Below are positions 10,116 through 21,938 of a DNA stretch of 64,000 nucleotides, piece after piece. The position numbers and the translations under genes were made by a program. A model generated the notes under the pieces. That model was given only the letters and a program-made list of their open reading frames with translations. It ran no database searches and had not been told where the DNA came from. The DNA comes from Chaetomidium leptoderma (taxonomy: Eukaryota; Ascomycota; Sordariomycetes; Sordariales; Chaetomiaceae), in NCBI GenBank assembly GCA_033296705.1, contig MU856858.1, positions 62,001 to 126,000 on the forward strand. Direction: 5' to 3'. Every line of letters starts with the position of its first letter. The stretch's first letter is position 1.

Positions 10116-13028
10116 ACGAACAGCAGACATGCACACATGTATATATGAGAAGATGGAGTTCAGATGGTCGACTGATCAACATGGCGCGCCTGATCATAGG
10201 TTCATTAGCTAGGAGAGAGAGATATCACTTTCGATGTCGAAATTCAAACCATACAAAATTACCTACCTACTCACCTAGGTAGGTATTCAACCACTACTCG
10301 GTCACGTCACTTACTCGGAGGAGGAGGTGATCTGACTTGTCCACAAACAGCGTTCGGGCACGAGTGATGCATGTTACACGCGAAACGACTGCAAGTGTAG
10401 GCTAAAATGGGCTGACCAAGTGGGAAGTCAGGGGTGACAAATGTGTTGGTTTTGTGCACGCCACTCCACAATACTGCCTACCTAACCAGTATCCACGGAA
10501 CGAAAAGCCATGTATGTTGACCGAGAGGATGACTGTCGTGTCCGAGGCATTCCTGTAAAAGCAGAAAAGAAAAAAAGCAGAGCAGAGCCTCTCGGGAGGG
10601 ACGGCGGCCCCCCCCCGGTGCTGGCGATGGAACCGCTTGCACGCTTGACTCATGGTCGCACAGTGTGACGTCCCACGACAGCCTGGGAGGCGAGGTTCCA
10701 GGTTGGTCGCCACGATGCTTCCGACGGGCGCCCCCTCGAGACCCAGTCAATTTATTCATTCTTTTGCTTTTGGCCGCTGCTGTTCGTTTTTACCTGGACG
10801 GTTTCTCATTCTCACACGGTGGTCTCACCTAGAATGCGTGGTGGTGTCGGATGAGGGGGGTGGGTGGTCAATGGGGCGATGTGTGTGTGATGTTGGAGGG
10901 GGCTGATCAGGGAAGGCGGAAGGTTGCCCGTTCGGCTCCCCCTTCATCGTTTCTCTCCTGGTTGGCTTTTGGCTCTCGTGTTATTTTTTTGTCTTGGGTT
11001 ATCATCGAAACGGCAGGCTACCTCCCCGCCGGGGAAGATGTAGGGAAGAGAGAGGACCGGACGCCCCCGGCCCCCGGCTTAGAGGATGTTTCACTTCTCA
11101 CTCAACACTCGATCTCCCCGATGGGCCTAATCTCGATGCTGCAGCGGCCCTCTGACCCCGATAATCAACATCTCTGATGGGACAACATGCTGTGGGTGAC
11201 ACGCCACCAATCAGCCATGTCGAATCTGGATCTCCCCCATCCGTGCGTGCATGCGAGGATTGAAGATTGGTTCGCCGGAGCTGTGGGACGGGGCTTTTTT
11301 ATGTCTTGGTTCTGGTTTCGCGTCGAGGCCGGACGGTGCAGACAATGCTGCTACGGCTCGTCGCAGTCCGAGTAAGGTACGTACAGTGCAGGGTTGTGGT
11401 GGTCGGATGGGGGACTGCCAGCTCCAAACCTTCAATGGCAAACATAGCCGGTGTGGTTCAGGTGTGGTCAGAGCCAAGCTTTTGCTCAACCAGAGAGTTG
11501 AGCCCCCCGCAAAAAGGCCAAGCCGCTAGCGTCGGCTTGATCGACGCCGCTAGGCTTGAAGTCGAATAGTGCAAAGTGGAGGCGAGAGCTGCAAACCTAG
11601 CGCCATCTTTTGCTGGAGAGGGAGGCCTTGAAAAGACAACTTTGTGAAGAGGCCGATCTGAGACCTATTGGGGTCGATGGACGCCGGAAACCTGGGTTTC
11701 CCGCCGGCGAGTCAGGTGGAGGCCCGAGGCGTTAGGTATCCCGTACAAAGTAGCGGGAGACAAAAATGCGGGAACCGGCCATCTCGGGGACTGTCGCTCA
11801 CCGTCCGGCAGCGAACGGGACCTTAGCATCCGGGCGGGCCATGACTGACCTTCGACGCTGCCACCGGTGGGGAGAGATAGGTTGATCGGACGTGTCGGCG
11901 AGAAACACAAACAACTGCTCTGGAATGGAGGGACGGGGATCCCGTTTCAGAGGGGCCCGACAAGACGGAAAGGGCTCTGAGAGGTCGATGGCGGCTTCCA
12001 TCCTTACCGCCCACGCGCGCATTCTGCCTAACTAAGGTAGGTAGTATGTACATACATGGGCAGGTAGGCTGGTTGTGGGGATACGGAAGCAAGTCGCAAC
12101 CGAAGCGGGCATCCCAGCCCGGATACCGTACCGAACACCATCTCTGCAACCCGGGACGATCTGCATCGGGTATTAGTGGACAGAGTGATCCCGCAGAAAA
12201 GAACTCTGGCTCGTCTGGGCAGCGGAACCCGCCCCGTCCCAGTCTACCAGTGGGGACTGCATTGCAGTGCATGGATTCCAGGTTGCAGTGCGCCGCAGTG
12301 TCGGCATACCTGCCTCTAGAAGTGGGCGGGGCCTTCAGATGGAACGGGCAGCCCCCGATAGCTACTTCCTACCTAGGTAGTGAGTGCGTGTGTGCCCGGA
12401 CGGAAGTCGCCGGGGGCAGCCAGAAAACACACAGAACACAGGCCACGGACCACGGGCCACAGAGCCCAGGCTGCCTCGTGTTCAGGTTCTTAATACTGAT
12501 GGAAAAAAGCCCGAAGCTTTCACGCAGCCAGCATCTGCCAACCTAGCCGCCGCTCAAAACGGGCCGGGCCGACATGGACGGCATCCACCATCGTTCGTCT
12601 GATTTCGAGTTTCAGCGACAAGCCGACTCCAGCAAGGTACCTTAGCCTTTAGGTACTTATTGTAGTGGACGAGCCGCAAGACGATAGGCATATTTCGCTC
12701 ACAATGCATGCGACAGCCGGGCTGCGACTCCAAACATCCACTTCCAATCTATTTAAGTTTGAAGCTCGACCCCTGCTTCTGCCCCCCGAGTCCATTGCTT
12801 GATCTCTTGCCTCGCCCGCTTTCAATCCTGGGCCAATCTCAGTATTTTCTCTTTCATATCGTGTATTAACCGCCAACAAACACGCTTAGGTACCTCCTGC
12901 TAGAGCCCGTTTCCAACCGCACACTCTTCCTCCTCTCGTTCCACTGTCTTTTCTCAAGCTGTTTCCCTCTCTAAAATCTACTGCCGCCGGGCCACTCGCT
13001 ACTTGTCTACAACTTCCGCGCCTTAACG
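10116..13028. other. Long intergenic region (2.9 kb) upstream of the Zn2Cys6 regulator
   Basis: No gene that I can support. Open frames up to about 165 codons occur on both strands but look random. The stretch holds several ACCTAGGT/AGGTACCT-type palindromes (about 10273, 12370, 12636 and 12890), a G/C homopolymer region near 10610, and a pyrimidine-rich segment with TATTTAAG near 12748 just upstream of the next gene. It probably includes a long 5' UTR or regulatory region. Confidence 0.5.
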
Positions 13029-16000
13029 ATGGCGACTAATAACTGCATCCCGCCGGACGTGATGGCTGCCAACTACTGGCCGCACACCACACAGCCGGGA
13101 CCGCTCCGGCAACTCCAGGGCGACTACGATGTGCCCCCACTATACCACACTGCCCCAATGCCGCCGGGAGAGGGCGGCATCAGGGGTTCGGCCGGCATTA
13201 GCTCGTCTGTTCCACCGGCAATGCGAAGGCTCAGCTTAGCGACAACATCAACATCGTCTCCCTCGACCACCGATTCGATTTCAAGCACGACAGGAGGAGG
13301 AGCAAGAGGGCATCCTGGCAGACCGTACCAGGAGGAGGAAGACACCATTGAGTCGGGCCCCGCCACCGCCACCGCCCCCGTCTCCCAGAAACCGATTCGC
13401 CGCCGGATGCGCATGATTACCTCCTGTCTCGAGTGTCGACGGCGCAAGCTCAAGTGCGAGAAGAAGCATCCGTGCCACAACTGCAAAAAGTTTCAAAGGG
13501 AATGTGTATACCTCGGTCCCAACCTCGACGAGGCCAGCCAGCAGCGCCTGACCGAGATCAAGGAAAAGGTGGGATCGCTCGAGAGGCAGTTAGAGAGGGA
13601 TGTGGCCAAGGGAGCGGCCGCCCACCGTGGAGGAAGCCCCAATGAAAACGGTGATGGCGTCGGTCCCTACCAGCAGCGGTTCGTGGCAGACGATGTCGAG
13701 GACGACTTCGGCGATGAGCGCGACCTTCAGATCACCCCGATGGTGGCCCTCGACCTCATTTATGACGACTACTCGGATGGCAACGGTACAGACGATCTCA
13801 TCGACCTGGGAGTCCGCGTTGGAAAGATGAGGATAACGGAGCGGATTGGCGGCTTAAACAGGCCGCGCATTTCGGAAGAGGTACGTACGCCGCGCTATGG
13901 TCGTTTCTTGCCGACCCCGTCACTCTGACACTGCTCAGATACAAGCTGGCATTGCCGATACCCAGAACCCCTTTTACGGCGTCCACCCAGCGTTCGGGCC
14001 CGAGGAGCTGCAGGATGCTTCAGACCTCCCGGACTTCCTCAAGCCCGGAGACTCGTATCTTGCTCCAACCAGTGGCTTCTTCCTCGGCCAATTTGCCCAG
14101 TCGCCATCTTTCATTGTTCTCCTGCCATCGGAAGAGTTCGGCCAGAGGTTAATGCGCCGCTACCTTGACGCCGTCCACCCCATCGCACGGTGCGTCCATC
14201 AGCCTTCGTTTGAGGGAATCTATGCCTCGTTTTGGGATGATGTAAGACAGAACATCGAACCTCGTGCCTCGGTACAAGCGGTTGTGTTTGCCGCCTGGCT
14301 CAGCGCCGCCGTCAGTATCGACGATGGTTTCTGCCGGGACCAGCAGTGCAACAAGACCCAGCTAGTGCTTCACATGAAGATAGGCACCGAGACGGCGCTG
14401 AGCAAGGCGGGCTTCTTGAGTACCACGAGGTTCGAGACCATGCAGGCGTTTGTCATGTACTTGGTGAGTTGTGCAACAGAAGGCGTTGGCGAGTGGCTGC
14501 GCAAACTAACTGGCGTGCCAGCTTCCACTTTGCCGCGACGAGGTGTCAAGGGCACATTCGGTTCTCGTCGGCGCCGCTGTCAGGATGGCCGAGTGCATGG
14601 GTCTCCACCGCGACGGCTCAGCATACGGCCTCAGCCCCCTCGAGACACAAGTCCGACGGCTGGTCTGGCACCAGCTGTGCTTTCTCGACATCCGCACGTG
14701 TGAGGCTCAGGGGCCAAAACCAGCCATCCGGCGCGAAGACTACGATACCACAATGCCCCTGAACTGCGAAGAGAAAGACTTGGTACCGCAGTCAACGGTT
14801 TGGCCTGCACCGGCTGAAACGTGGACGTCCATGCTCCTGTCCATCATGCGGTTCGAAATCAACGAGATGATGCGCAACATCTGGACAGACCGGCGCAAAC
14901 TACTAAATCGGAAGACGACGCTAACTGCCATGCTCGCCAGGGTGGAGAATTTCCGCAAACGAATGCTGGAGAAGTACAGCCGTTTGCTGAACGACCGAGT
15001 ACCCATACAAAAGTACGCAAAGCTCGTCATGGAGCTGCTCCTCTTCCGGTTACATGTTATGGTGCTACACCCGTACCACTCCAACACGGCAAATCCCCTA
15101 CCCGACCGGCTGAACGGCCTATTGGTCAAAAGCGGCTTCCTGATCATCGAGATTGCAATCCGCCTCGAGTCGAACCCCTTGTTCCGAGATTGGGCCTGGT
15201 ATCTCGGTGCCTACCAGCAATACCAAATCGCCCTGCTGCTGGCGACCGAGATATACTACCGGCCCAATCACCGGGAGGCTGAGCGGATATGGCCGTGTCT
15301 CGACTGGGTCTTTCAGCTCGACCCCAACGTGCCGCGCGAACAAAAGATATTACATATACTGACCGAGATAATGAGTAAGACGTACCTCTACATGGGCCTG
15401 CGCAAGGTCCGCGCGCCGACAACAATCAGCAGGGCTGTGCCTGACAAGCACGCCGTCAAGGAGGATTCCCCGCCGTCGGCGTCACCGCCCCCGGGACCGC
15501 TGCCTCCTCAGGGGCCGACGTTGTTCCAACAACAGCCACTGCCGCACCAGAGAGTCGGCATCCCTGGACTAAAGACAGAACACATGGTGTGCCCTCCTCA
15601 CTTGCCCACAACCGTTCCGCCGGTACCACCGTCTCTGCATGGGGGGCCTATAAACTCCCTCGTGCCTTCTCACCTACTCCCCCCTTCCTCCCTAGCCATG
15701 GGCATGATGATTCCGTCCCAACAGCAGCAGCACCAGCATCATCATCAGCAGAATCAGCAGCTGAGTTTTCCGCCTCCACACCACCACATGGTATTCGCCG
15801 GTGTGACAAACGGTGAAGCCCTCTGGGGCTTGCCGCCGGCGAACAACAACGGCACCGGCAGTCCCGAGACCAGCAGTGATGGGGGCAGCGTGGTCGGCCA
15901 GCCGCAGCGCCATGGGAGTATAGCGGGGCTTGCCGCGATGCCGCCGCAGCAGCAGCAACAGCAGCAGCAGCAGCAGCCGGTGTTTAGTGTAATGCAGGAT

Positions 16001-16182
16001 CTTGATTGGGTGAGTTTCTTTTAAGCAAGCTACAAAGATGAAATTCGTTGGCCGAGGGGAAGGATGGCTAACGATGCGTGCAGGAGAGGCTTACGGAGCT
16101 GTTTCCGCCGGATCCGCAGACGGGTCAGCTTAGTTTTGATATGTTTGTCAATGCTGGGATGGGCTCGACAGGACAGTGGTAG
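13029..16182 (+). CDS. Zn(II)2Cys6 transcription factor with fungal-specific TF domain
   Basis: Exons 13029-13880, 13939-14463, 14522-16009 and 16084-16182, giving 987 aa. A binuclear zinc cluster (Cys133, 136, 143, 149, 152, 159; C-x2-C-x6-C-x5-C-x2-C-x6-C) follows a basic stretch RRRMRM. A short coiled-coil-like linker (LTEIKEKVGSLERQLERD) comes next. The middle homology region spans roughly residues 330-750, with RYLDAVHPIARCVHQPSF, AECMGLHRDG and RRLVWHQLCFLDIRTCEAQG. The C-terminal 200 residues are Pro/His/Gln-rich with a (CAG)n-encoded Gln run and end in a hydrophobic/acidic segment (DLDWERLTELFPPDP) that could be an activation domain. Target pathway unknown. It faces the acyltransferase gene convergently. 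Confidence 0.9.
15943..15977 (+). repeat. CAG triplet run coding polyglutamine
   Basis: Tandem CAG with one CAA inside exon 3 of the Zn2Cys6 factor, encoding about ten Gln residues between two prolines. Confidence 0.85.
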
Positions 16183-16637
16183 AAGTGATGCTGTTTTTGG
16201 TTGTGGGCGTTTGGGTACTTGGGGTTTTAGGTAATGGTGGTTTTGGGTAAAGAGCAGTCGTAGCTAGGGAGCCTGCGTGTTTCGTACAAGAACGGGTCGG
16301 CATTCCCGAGATGGAACATTGGGGTTATCCGCTGTTATTTTTGGCCTTGATAATCAGCTGAGGTTTTGGAAATGTCTCGTTATATGATATCTAGTAATAT
16401 AATACTTGCGTGTCCGATACTGCTTCACTACGCCGTCTACTCTAAACGCGTACAGCACATGACCGGTTAACCAATAATCTTTCTATACTACACCTCTTTC
16501 TTTATATGCACCGTATCTAACCACAACACCAAACTCTACACCCAATTCGGAATCAGTACATACCTCCCACCCAACCACCATCATCACATCCTGAATGGAC
16601 AAGCACTTTCTCTTTCTCTCTCCAAACCAAAAAAAAC
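16183..16637. other. Convergent 3' intergenic region
   Basis: Lies between two stop codons. A/T-richer with AATATAATA-type stretches, consistent with 3' UTRs and polyadenylation signals of both neighbours. No gene seen. Confidence 0.5.
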
Positions 16638-18377
16638 TCACAACCGAACTCCCGCCTCCCACCACCGCTGCTGCCCACCCCCCCACCACCTCACCCCATA
16701 CCCCTCCCCATCCCACCGCCACCACGCATCCCCGCCGGGCACACCGAGCCCCAGCAGGCGGAACGGCGACACGGGCACGGGCTCAAACAGCCAGACGGCT
16801 GACCGGCTCATGTCGTCGATTAGGCCCCAGCCTGTGAGCTGTAGCCAGACGAGGACGAATAAGAGGTTGGTTGTTTGGCGTAGCCAGCGCGGCGGCGGGG
16901 GGGGTATTCCTTTTTTGTGTTGTTTTGGGGGCGGGGTTGGGTTTGTGGTGGTGGGGGTAGTGGTGGTGGTGGTGGTGGTTTTGGACGTGGTTGTTTTGAA
17001 GGATCGCCGCTGCCAGGGGAGGAGGGAGGATAGGGTCGTCTGGAGTATTACACCGACGGCTTGGAGGAGGAAGAAGGTGATGGGTGACCGGGTCCAGGTC
17101 CTACCGCCAGAAGAAAAAGAGGTAATCGAGGTGTAGCCGCCGGCGGCGTGCAAGACGCCGCTGAGGAAAAAGGCCAGGACTACTTCCATCATTGCCCGGA
17201 GTCTTTTGTGGTGGTGAGGGCGAGGCAAAAGCCAACGGGCGGGCGCGACAAAACCGGCCCGGAAGGTCTGGTGCCACCACCCGCCCCAGAAACCGGCTAG
17301 GCCGCGGTCGAGGACCGAGGCGGCGAAGCCGCCGAAGAGGGTCGGGTTTTGCCAGAGGTCGGCGCCCGCGCCCAGTAACCCCCGCAGGGGGAAGACGATG
17401 GCTAGTTGGAGGACGGAGGAGTAGAGGTGCAGGCCGGCGATTACCCCCGACAGGGCGGCCACGTTCCGTAGTAAGGGAATGGTGAGCTGTGGGAAGGGGA
17501 GGGTGGTGTACAAGGTGGGAAGCGGGTGGAAGTGGGCGGTGTAGGCCGGGCCGAGGACGAAATAGGGGTCTTGGCGGATGGTGGTGGTTAGGAAGTCGAT
17601 GGTGAGGTAGGAGAGGGTGAAGTGGAGAAGGCGAGAGCGGAAGAACGAGGCGTACGTCTGCGAGCGCGCAGTGCCGGTCCGGGAGACCAAGGGGATGAGG
17701 TCCAGCCGGACGGGTTCACCATCCAAGTGTTTTGACGGGAGAGGGGGATGCGGGATGGCGGGGATGGAGAAGTTCCAGCCTGCGCCGCGGAGCGAGGTGA
17801 GCAAGTCGGCGGTCCAGCCCAGACGGCTGAGGAAGGGGGCCGTGGCCGGGAAGGGCCGCCAGACGTATTCGTGGGCGGGGAGCACGGCGGCGACGCTCTC
17901 GTCGGGTGCTACCATGGCGGCGACTGGCTTCTCCTGTTCTTTCCGTCTTAGCCGCCGCTCAACCCTCGCTGCCTCCCACTGCGGGCGGGTAAAGATGAGT
18001 AGGCGCAACGCCCAGATGGTCCCCCACACAGCAAGAAGTCCAGTCGCGTATGCCACGGCCTCGTTAGTCGCAGAAGTGGTCTGCATGAGACCGACATTGA
18101 GATAGACGACGGCCGCAGCGACAGGCCAGCGCATCCGGTACAGCCATGGCCGGTTCGTGTGAGGGATGCTGAGATACAGGAGTGGGAGGAAGAAACTGCC
18201 GACGAGGGACCACGGGATGACCAGCGGTTTGACCTCGCCGGCTGCGAGTGCCGCGCCGAAGGCTGCCCGGTATTGTTGTTGGTGGTAAACGCCGAGATTG
18301 AAGGTTGTCTGGCCTGATCCGGGTCCAGGTCCGGGTCCGGAGCCGGGGTCGGGTCCGGGAGGGTGGACTGCTGCCAT
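16638..18377 (-). CDS. Wax synthase-like membrane O-acyltransferase
   Basis: Single exon, 579 aa from the Met in MAAVHPPGPDPG; the in-frame extension upstream lacks protein character. Several hydrophobic segments are visible: PLVIPWSLVGSFFLPLLYL, WPVAAAVVYLNVGLM, the LAVWGTIWALRLLIF segment and AMMEVVLAFFLSGVLHAAGG. The family signature is FWGGWWHQTFRAGF (W-x-x-x-W-H-Q-x-x-R, with the probable catalytic His), typical of the wax-synthase/MBOAT-like acyltransferases that esterify alcohols or secondary metabolites from acyl-CoA at the ER. A low-complexity Thr/Pro/Lys insert (T8 run) separates the last two membrane regions. No biosynthetic cluster genes adjoin it, so the substrate cannot be inferred. 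Confidence 0.85.
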   Translation of the reverse strand: MAAVHPPGPDPGSGPGPGPGSGQTTFNLGVYHQQQYRAAFGAALAAGEVKPLVIPWSLVGSFFLPLLYLSIPHTNRPWLYRMRWPVAAAVVYLNVGLMQTTSATNEAVAYATGLLAVWGTIWALRLLIFTRPQWEAARVERRLRRKEQEKPVAAMVAPDESVAAVLPAHEYVWRPFPATAPFLSRLGWTADLLTSLRGAGWNFSIPAIPHPPLPSKHLDGEPVRLDLIPLVSRTGTARSQTYASFFRSRLLHFTLSYLTIDFLTTTIRQDPYFVLGPAYTAHFHPLPTLYTTLPFPQLTIPLLRNVAALSGVIAGLHLYSSVLQLAIVFPLRGLLGAGADLWQNPTLFGGFAASVLDRGLAGFWGGWWHQTFRAGFVAPARWLLPRPHHHKRLRAMMEVVLAFFLSGVLHAAGGYTSITSFSSGGRTWTRSPITFFLLQAVGVILQTTLSSLLPWQRRSFKTTTSKTTTTTTTTPTTTNPTPPPKQHKKGIPPPPPRWLRQTTNLLFVLVWLQLTGWGLIDDMSRSAVWLFEPVPVSPFRLLGLGVPGGDAWWRWDGEGYGVRWWGGGQQRWWEAGVRL

Positions 18378-18784
18378 CCGATTGTGCAATGCAACCTCTT
18401 TCTCCAAGATTCTGATGTAATCCGACGTGTAAATCAAAATACAAAGTTTCACAAGAGAGACTCGACACAAACGTTCAGCTTGCGAATCGAAAGACGAGCA
18501 ATCGGAATAAAGAGATATTGGAAAAAGAAATAAAATTTTGTAGATCAGCCAAACGCACAGGCTGGGCAATCGCGGAGTTTGCCGCGGCCTTGAAAGTGAT
18601 TGCACGACAACGGCTGAATGTGGTCTACTGCAGTTGTCTTGGTGTATTGCGTGGTCCTGGAAGCTGGTAAGGTGGGATTATTTCCAACCAAATCACTTAT
18701 ACTCGGCGGAGTTGCCACTTCTTTAGCATGGCCCCGATGCTCAAGACCCTGACTCGGGCGCCCATCGGACGCCCATCGGACGCT
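18378..18784. other. Intergenic, 0.4 kb
   Basis: Promoter side of the acyltransferase gene and 3' flank of the molybdenum cofactor sulfurase gene. Contains a short tandem duplication CGCCCATCGGA near 18760-18781. No gene seen. Confidence 0.45.
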
Positions 18785-21353
18785 TTACTCCCCTTGCCGC
18801 CACTCGGGCACAACAACATCCCCCACTCTCACCGTGGGAAACTGCTTCTCCCTTGTCAGCCCCTCTTGGGCATTCTTCCCACCATGATAACACATATGCA
18901 CTCCAAAGAAAACCTTCCCATCAAACCGCCGCGTCTTGGACAGCGTGACAAACGGCTCCTCGCTCTTTCCCGCCGTCTCCTGGTTGATGCAGACCATGTG
19001 GCACCTCCTGCATGCGCCAAGCATTTCAAACTCGTGCTGCTGCTGGCCGATTCGGATGCCTGACCACGAGTCTTCGGCGTAAGGTATGAGGGGAGCACCA
19101 GGGACAGCAGGGGCGATGACGATGTTGGCTCGGAAGACGGCAGAGGAGATATGCTTGGAGTCGGGTTTGGAGCGCTGGATATCTTGGTTGAGGGCGTCGA
19201 CACTGGGGAGCGTGATGGCGAGGATGGGGCTTTCGTTGGAGAGGAGAATTCGCCGGGAGACGGCCTTTTCCGAGTCCGAGTCAGGCGGTGAGGGCGGGAA
19301 CGAGCCCGGGAGGAGGGGTCTGACCGCTGGTGGTAGTGGTGGTGGTGGTGAGAGTTGATGCTTTTGGAGGTGGGCTTTGGAATGCCGCATGCTCTTGCCT
19401 TGCCCACCGGCAGGAAAGCGGGCTAGCGAGCATGGCACGCCGAGCATGTCGGAGAAGAAGCTGTTGATCTCGGCTGATGAGTATGTCTGCGCCTGGATTT
19501 CGTCGCCGCAGACCCGGGAGGATCTAGAGTGGAACGTGGGGGAGTGGAAGAGGGACGGGTTCTTCGAAAGGGGTATGGCGATTTCACGGCGTAGGTGAGC
19601 TGGTACTTCTCCCGTGTACGTCACTCGTAACTCTCCCCGATCGAAATCCAGCGACGGCCGTATGAGGGCCATCTTGGGATGCCGTTTCTGGCTCAATGCC
19701 TGGCCGGTGCCTTGGTGTATCAGACACCATTCCCTGTCCCAGGCAAGTCCTTCTGGCTTGACTTCCCAATCTATACCCGCGGGAATCTGAAACCTCCCGC
19801 AGCTCTTGATGGGGTATATGGATATGCTGTGGACATGAAGCCGAGATGGATTATGCAGCTGCGATACCGGTTCGGTGCGATGCGAAGCCGGCGAGGGATC
19901 CCGATAAAACTCGCCAACAAAATCCACGAAGCTGTCCACATCCGAGATGGTACTCATGGCGCCGAGACTTGCCCGGATGACACCAGTCGGCTTCCCAGCC
20001 ATGATATCCGCTTCGCCTCCGCAGCGGAAACCCGAGCTGAAATTTTGCTTCATTTCCCACGGCTCAAGTCCGAGTGCCGAGGCAATGCCGCCGGGATTGC
20101 ATACGCCACCGGTTCGGATATGGAAGCTCTTCAGAGTAGCCAGCTTTTCGACCTCTGTCAAGCTCACCCAGGCCCCTAGGCTGTTGCGGATGTTGAAGGC
20201 AACGACGGGACCACTCCCAAGCCTGTTGTCGGTTGAATCTGGGTCCGGCGAGTACAAGACACAAACTGGCTCGCCATTTCCGTGTCGCAATGATCTCAAC
20301 CCACGGTGCAATCTTCTCGACAAGAATGAAGTATGAGCTGCAACGTCCAGCATCGAGCCAAACAGGTGCTGGTGTACATCCAGCGCGGCATCTAGGGCGA
20401 TTATGCTGTGAACAGGCAACGTCCCATCCTCGAGGCGGTCGTGCAGAAACTGCGACTTTGGGGCGTGCCACTGCTCTTTCAAGCAGACCACCATGTCCAC
20501 GGTGCCGCCGCCAAAGTACCGCCTCGAAGTGAATGCCTCCTCTGCGTCCCGTCTGACGATTAAGGCGCCTAGATCTGGAAATCCAAAGATCTTGTAGAGG
20601 CTGACTACGGTGAAGTCAGGGGCTGCATCAGCTCGGCTGAGGTCGAGCGGGGAAGAGCAGACCAACGCCGCTGCGTCCAAGAGCGTGTATGTCTTCCTCG
20701 CTCCACAGCGAAGCCTTTCAGCCCAGGTCAGGGGATACCGGCGGCCGTCCATGTTGGACTGCGCCGGGTATGCGAACACAACCGGGCGGTTTCCACCATC
20801 GTCAAAAGGACGGACTTCTGAAAGCCAGTCCTCAACCTGCCGGTCCCCAAGACAGAGGCTATTCCGAGCCTCTTCTCTGACGCCGACCAGACTGGTGTGG
20901 CTCGCCTGGTGGTAAACATAATCGAAGCCATCAGGGGCCGCCCTCAAGGCATCGGCCACTAGCTTGATTCCAGCGGTCGCGTTTGCCACAAAGACAAGAT
21001 CGAACTCGGCCGGGTCGGCGTTGAAGAAGCGCAGCACGCGCAGACGGATGTCTTCTATCCGCGCCGTGGATAGCTGGGACGAGGCAGAAGCCGAATGCGG
21101 GTTCCCAAAGAGGTTAGACGTCATATCCCTGGCGAACCTGTCCATCAAGGACTTGGAGTAGAGAGTGGTCCCAGCATGGTCGAGGTAGATCGAGTCTGTG
21201 TTTTGCTTAGTAAGAGAGCAAGCAGCGAGAGCAAGCAGCGAGAGCAAGGCTAGGACATGACTCCCTACCATCTAGCATGGGGTATTCGTCGGCTCTAAAC
21301 TCGTCGACACGGGCATTGTAGCCAGTGTTGGTCGCATCGTTGGAGCCCGCCAT
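18785..21353 (-). CDS. hxB: Molybdenum cofactor sulfurase
   Basis: Two exons, 21269-21353 and 18785-21195, giving 831 aa, the family's normal length. The start MAGSNDATNTGYNARVDEF continues after the intron into DSIYLDHAGTTLYSKSLM. The N-terminal NifS-like PLP domain shows the Schiff-base lysine in VVSLYKIFGFPDLGALIVRR (Lys230) and the sulfur-accepting cysteine in HIRTGGVCNPGG (Cys394). The C-terminal part is the MOSC domain (SISIYPIKSCGRF, GLAWDREWCLI, LGACRRCHMVCINQETA). The enzyme adds the terminal sulfido ligand to Moco of xanthine dehydrogenase and aldehyde oxidase; the Aspergillus orthologue is hxB. The intron contains two copies of GCAAGCAGCGAGA. It is divergent from CDC6. Confidence 0.96.
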
Positions 21354-21938
21354 GGCCACGCTCACTTGATGCTATGAATATCGTCGTGTCCCTGGCTCGA
21401 CTGGCAATAAATCGGCCTGTGACATCTGAGACCGTAACACGGCGTTATGCATTATTTTGAAATTGGAGGACAACGGTGGCGTCGGGGAGAGTTTGAGAAC
21501 GGCTGCTGTCGGCCGGTGCCCTCCATGATAGGAGGATAGCACGGATAAGGTAGGTAGTCCCCGTCTTTGTGACCCGCGATGAGTCTTGGGGCAAACGGAG
21601 TTCGCCCCCTTCCACTGTCATGCGGGGAATGTGGGGCTTCTCCAACTGAGCCCCACCAACTGCGTTAGGGATATTAGCCACACTTGAAGCCACATGGCAG
21701 ACCCTTGACATTTTACACTGTGGATACCCGCCACCTACAATCTAAAGTGGTACGCGCTAAAACGCGTCAGGCGCCCCACTGCGACGCGGTCGCGTTCCCG
21801 GTCCAGGAAACCGCGAGGCGCCAATTTACGTGTGGGCCGGAGCTCCCTTCCTTGGCTACACAAGTACTTCTCTCTACAAGCTTCGTTCTTTCCTCTTTCG
21901 AGCCTCACCAACGCCAATTGCACCTCCTAAACCACAAA
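21354..21938. promoter_or_regulatory. Divergent promoter region Moco sulfurase / CDC6
   Basis: 585 bp between two outward starts. On the CDC6 side, four ACGCG cores (either strand) lie at 21752-21756, 21762-21767 (full ACGCGT), 21784-21788 and 21791-21795, about 145-185 bp before the CDC6 ATG. ACGCGT is the MluI cell-cycle box bound by MBF in yeasts. Confidence 0.6.

Noticed and set aside
12046..12546. 166-codon plus-strand frame upstream of the Zn2Cys6 gene
   Set aside because: No domain character and contains the palindromic repeats; treated as non-coding.
13029..21353. Secondary-metabolite cluster suggested by a Zn2Cys6 regulator next to an acyltransferase
   Set aside because: No PKS, NRPS, terpene synthase, P450 or transporter in the neighbourhood, and the next gene is the housekeeping Moco sulfurase.
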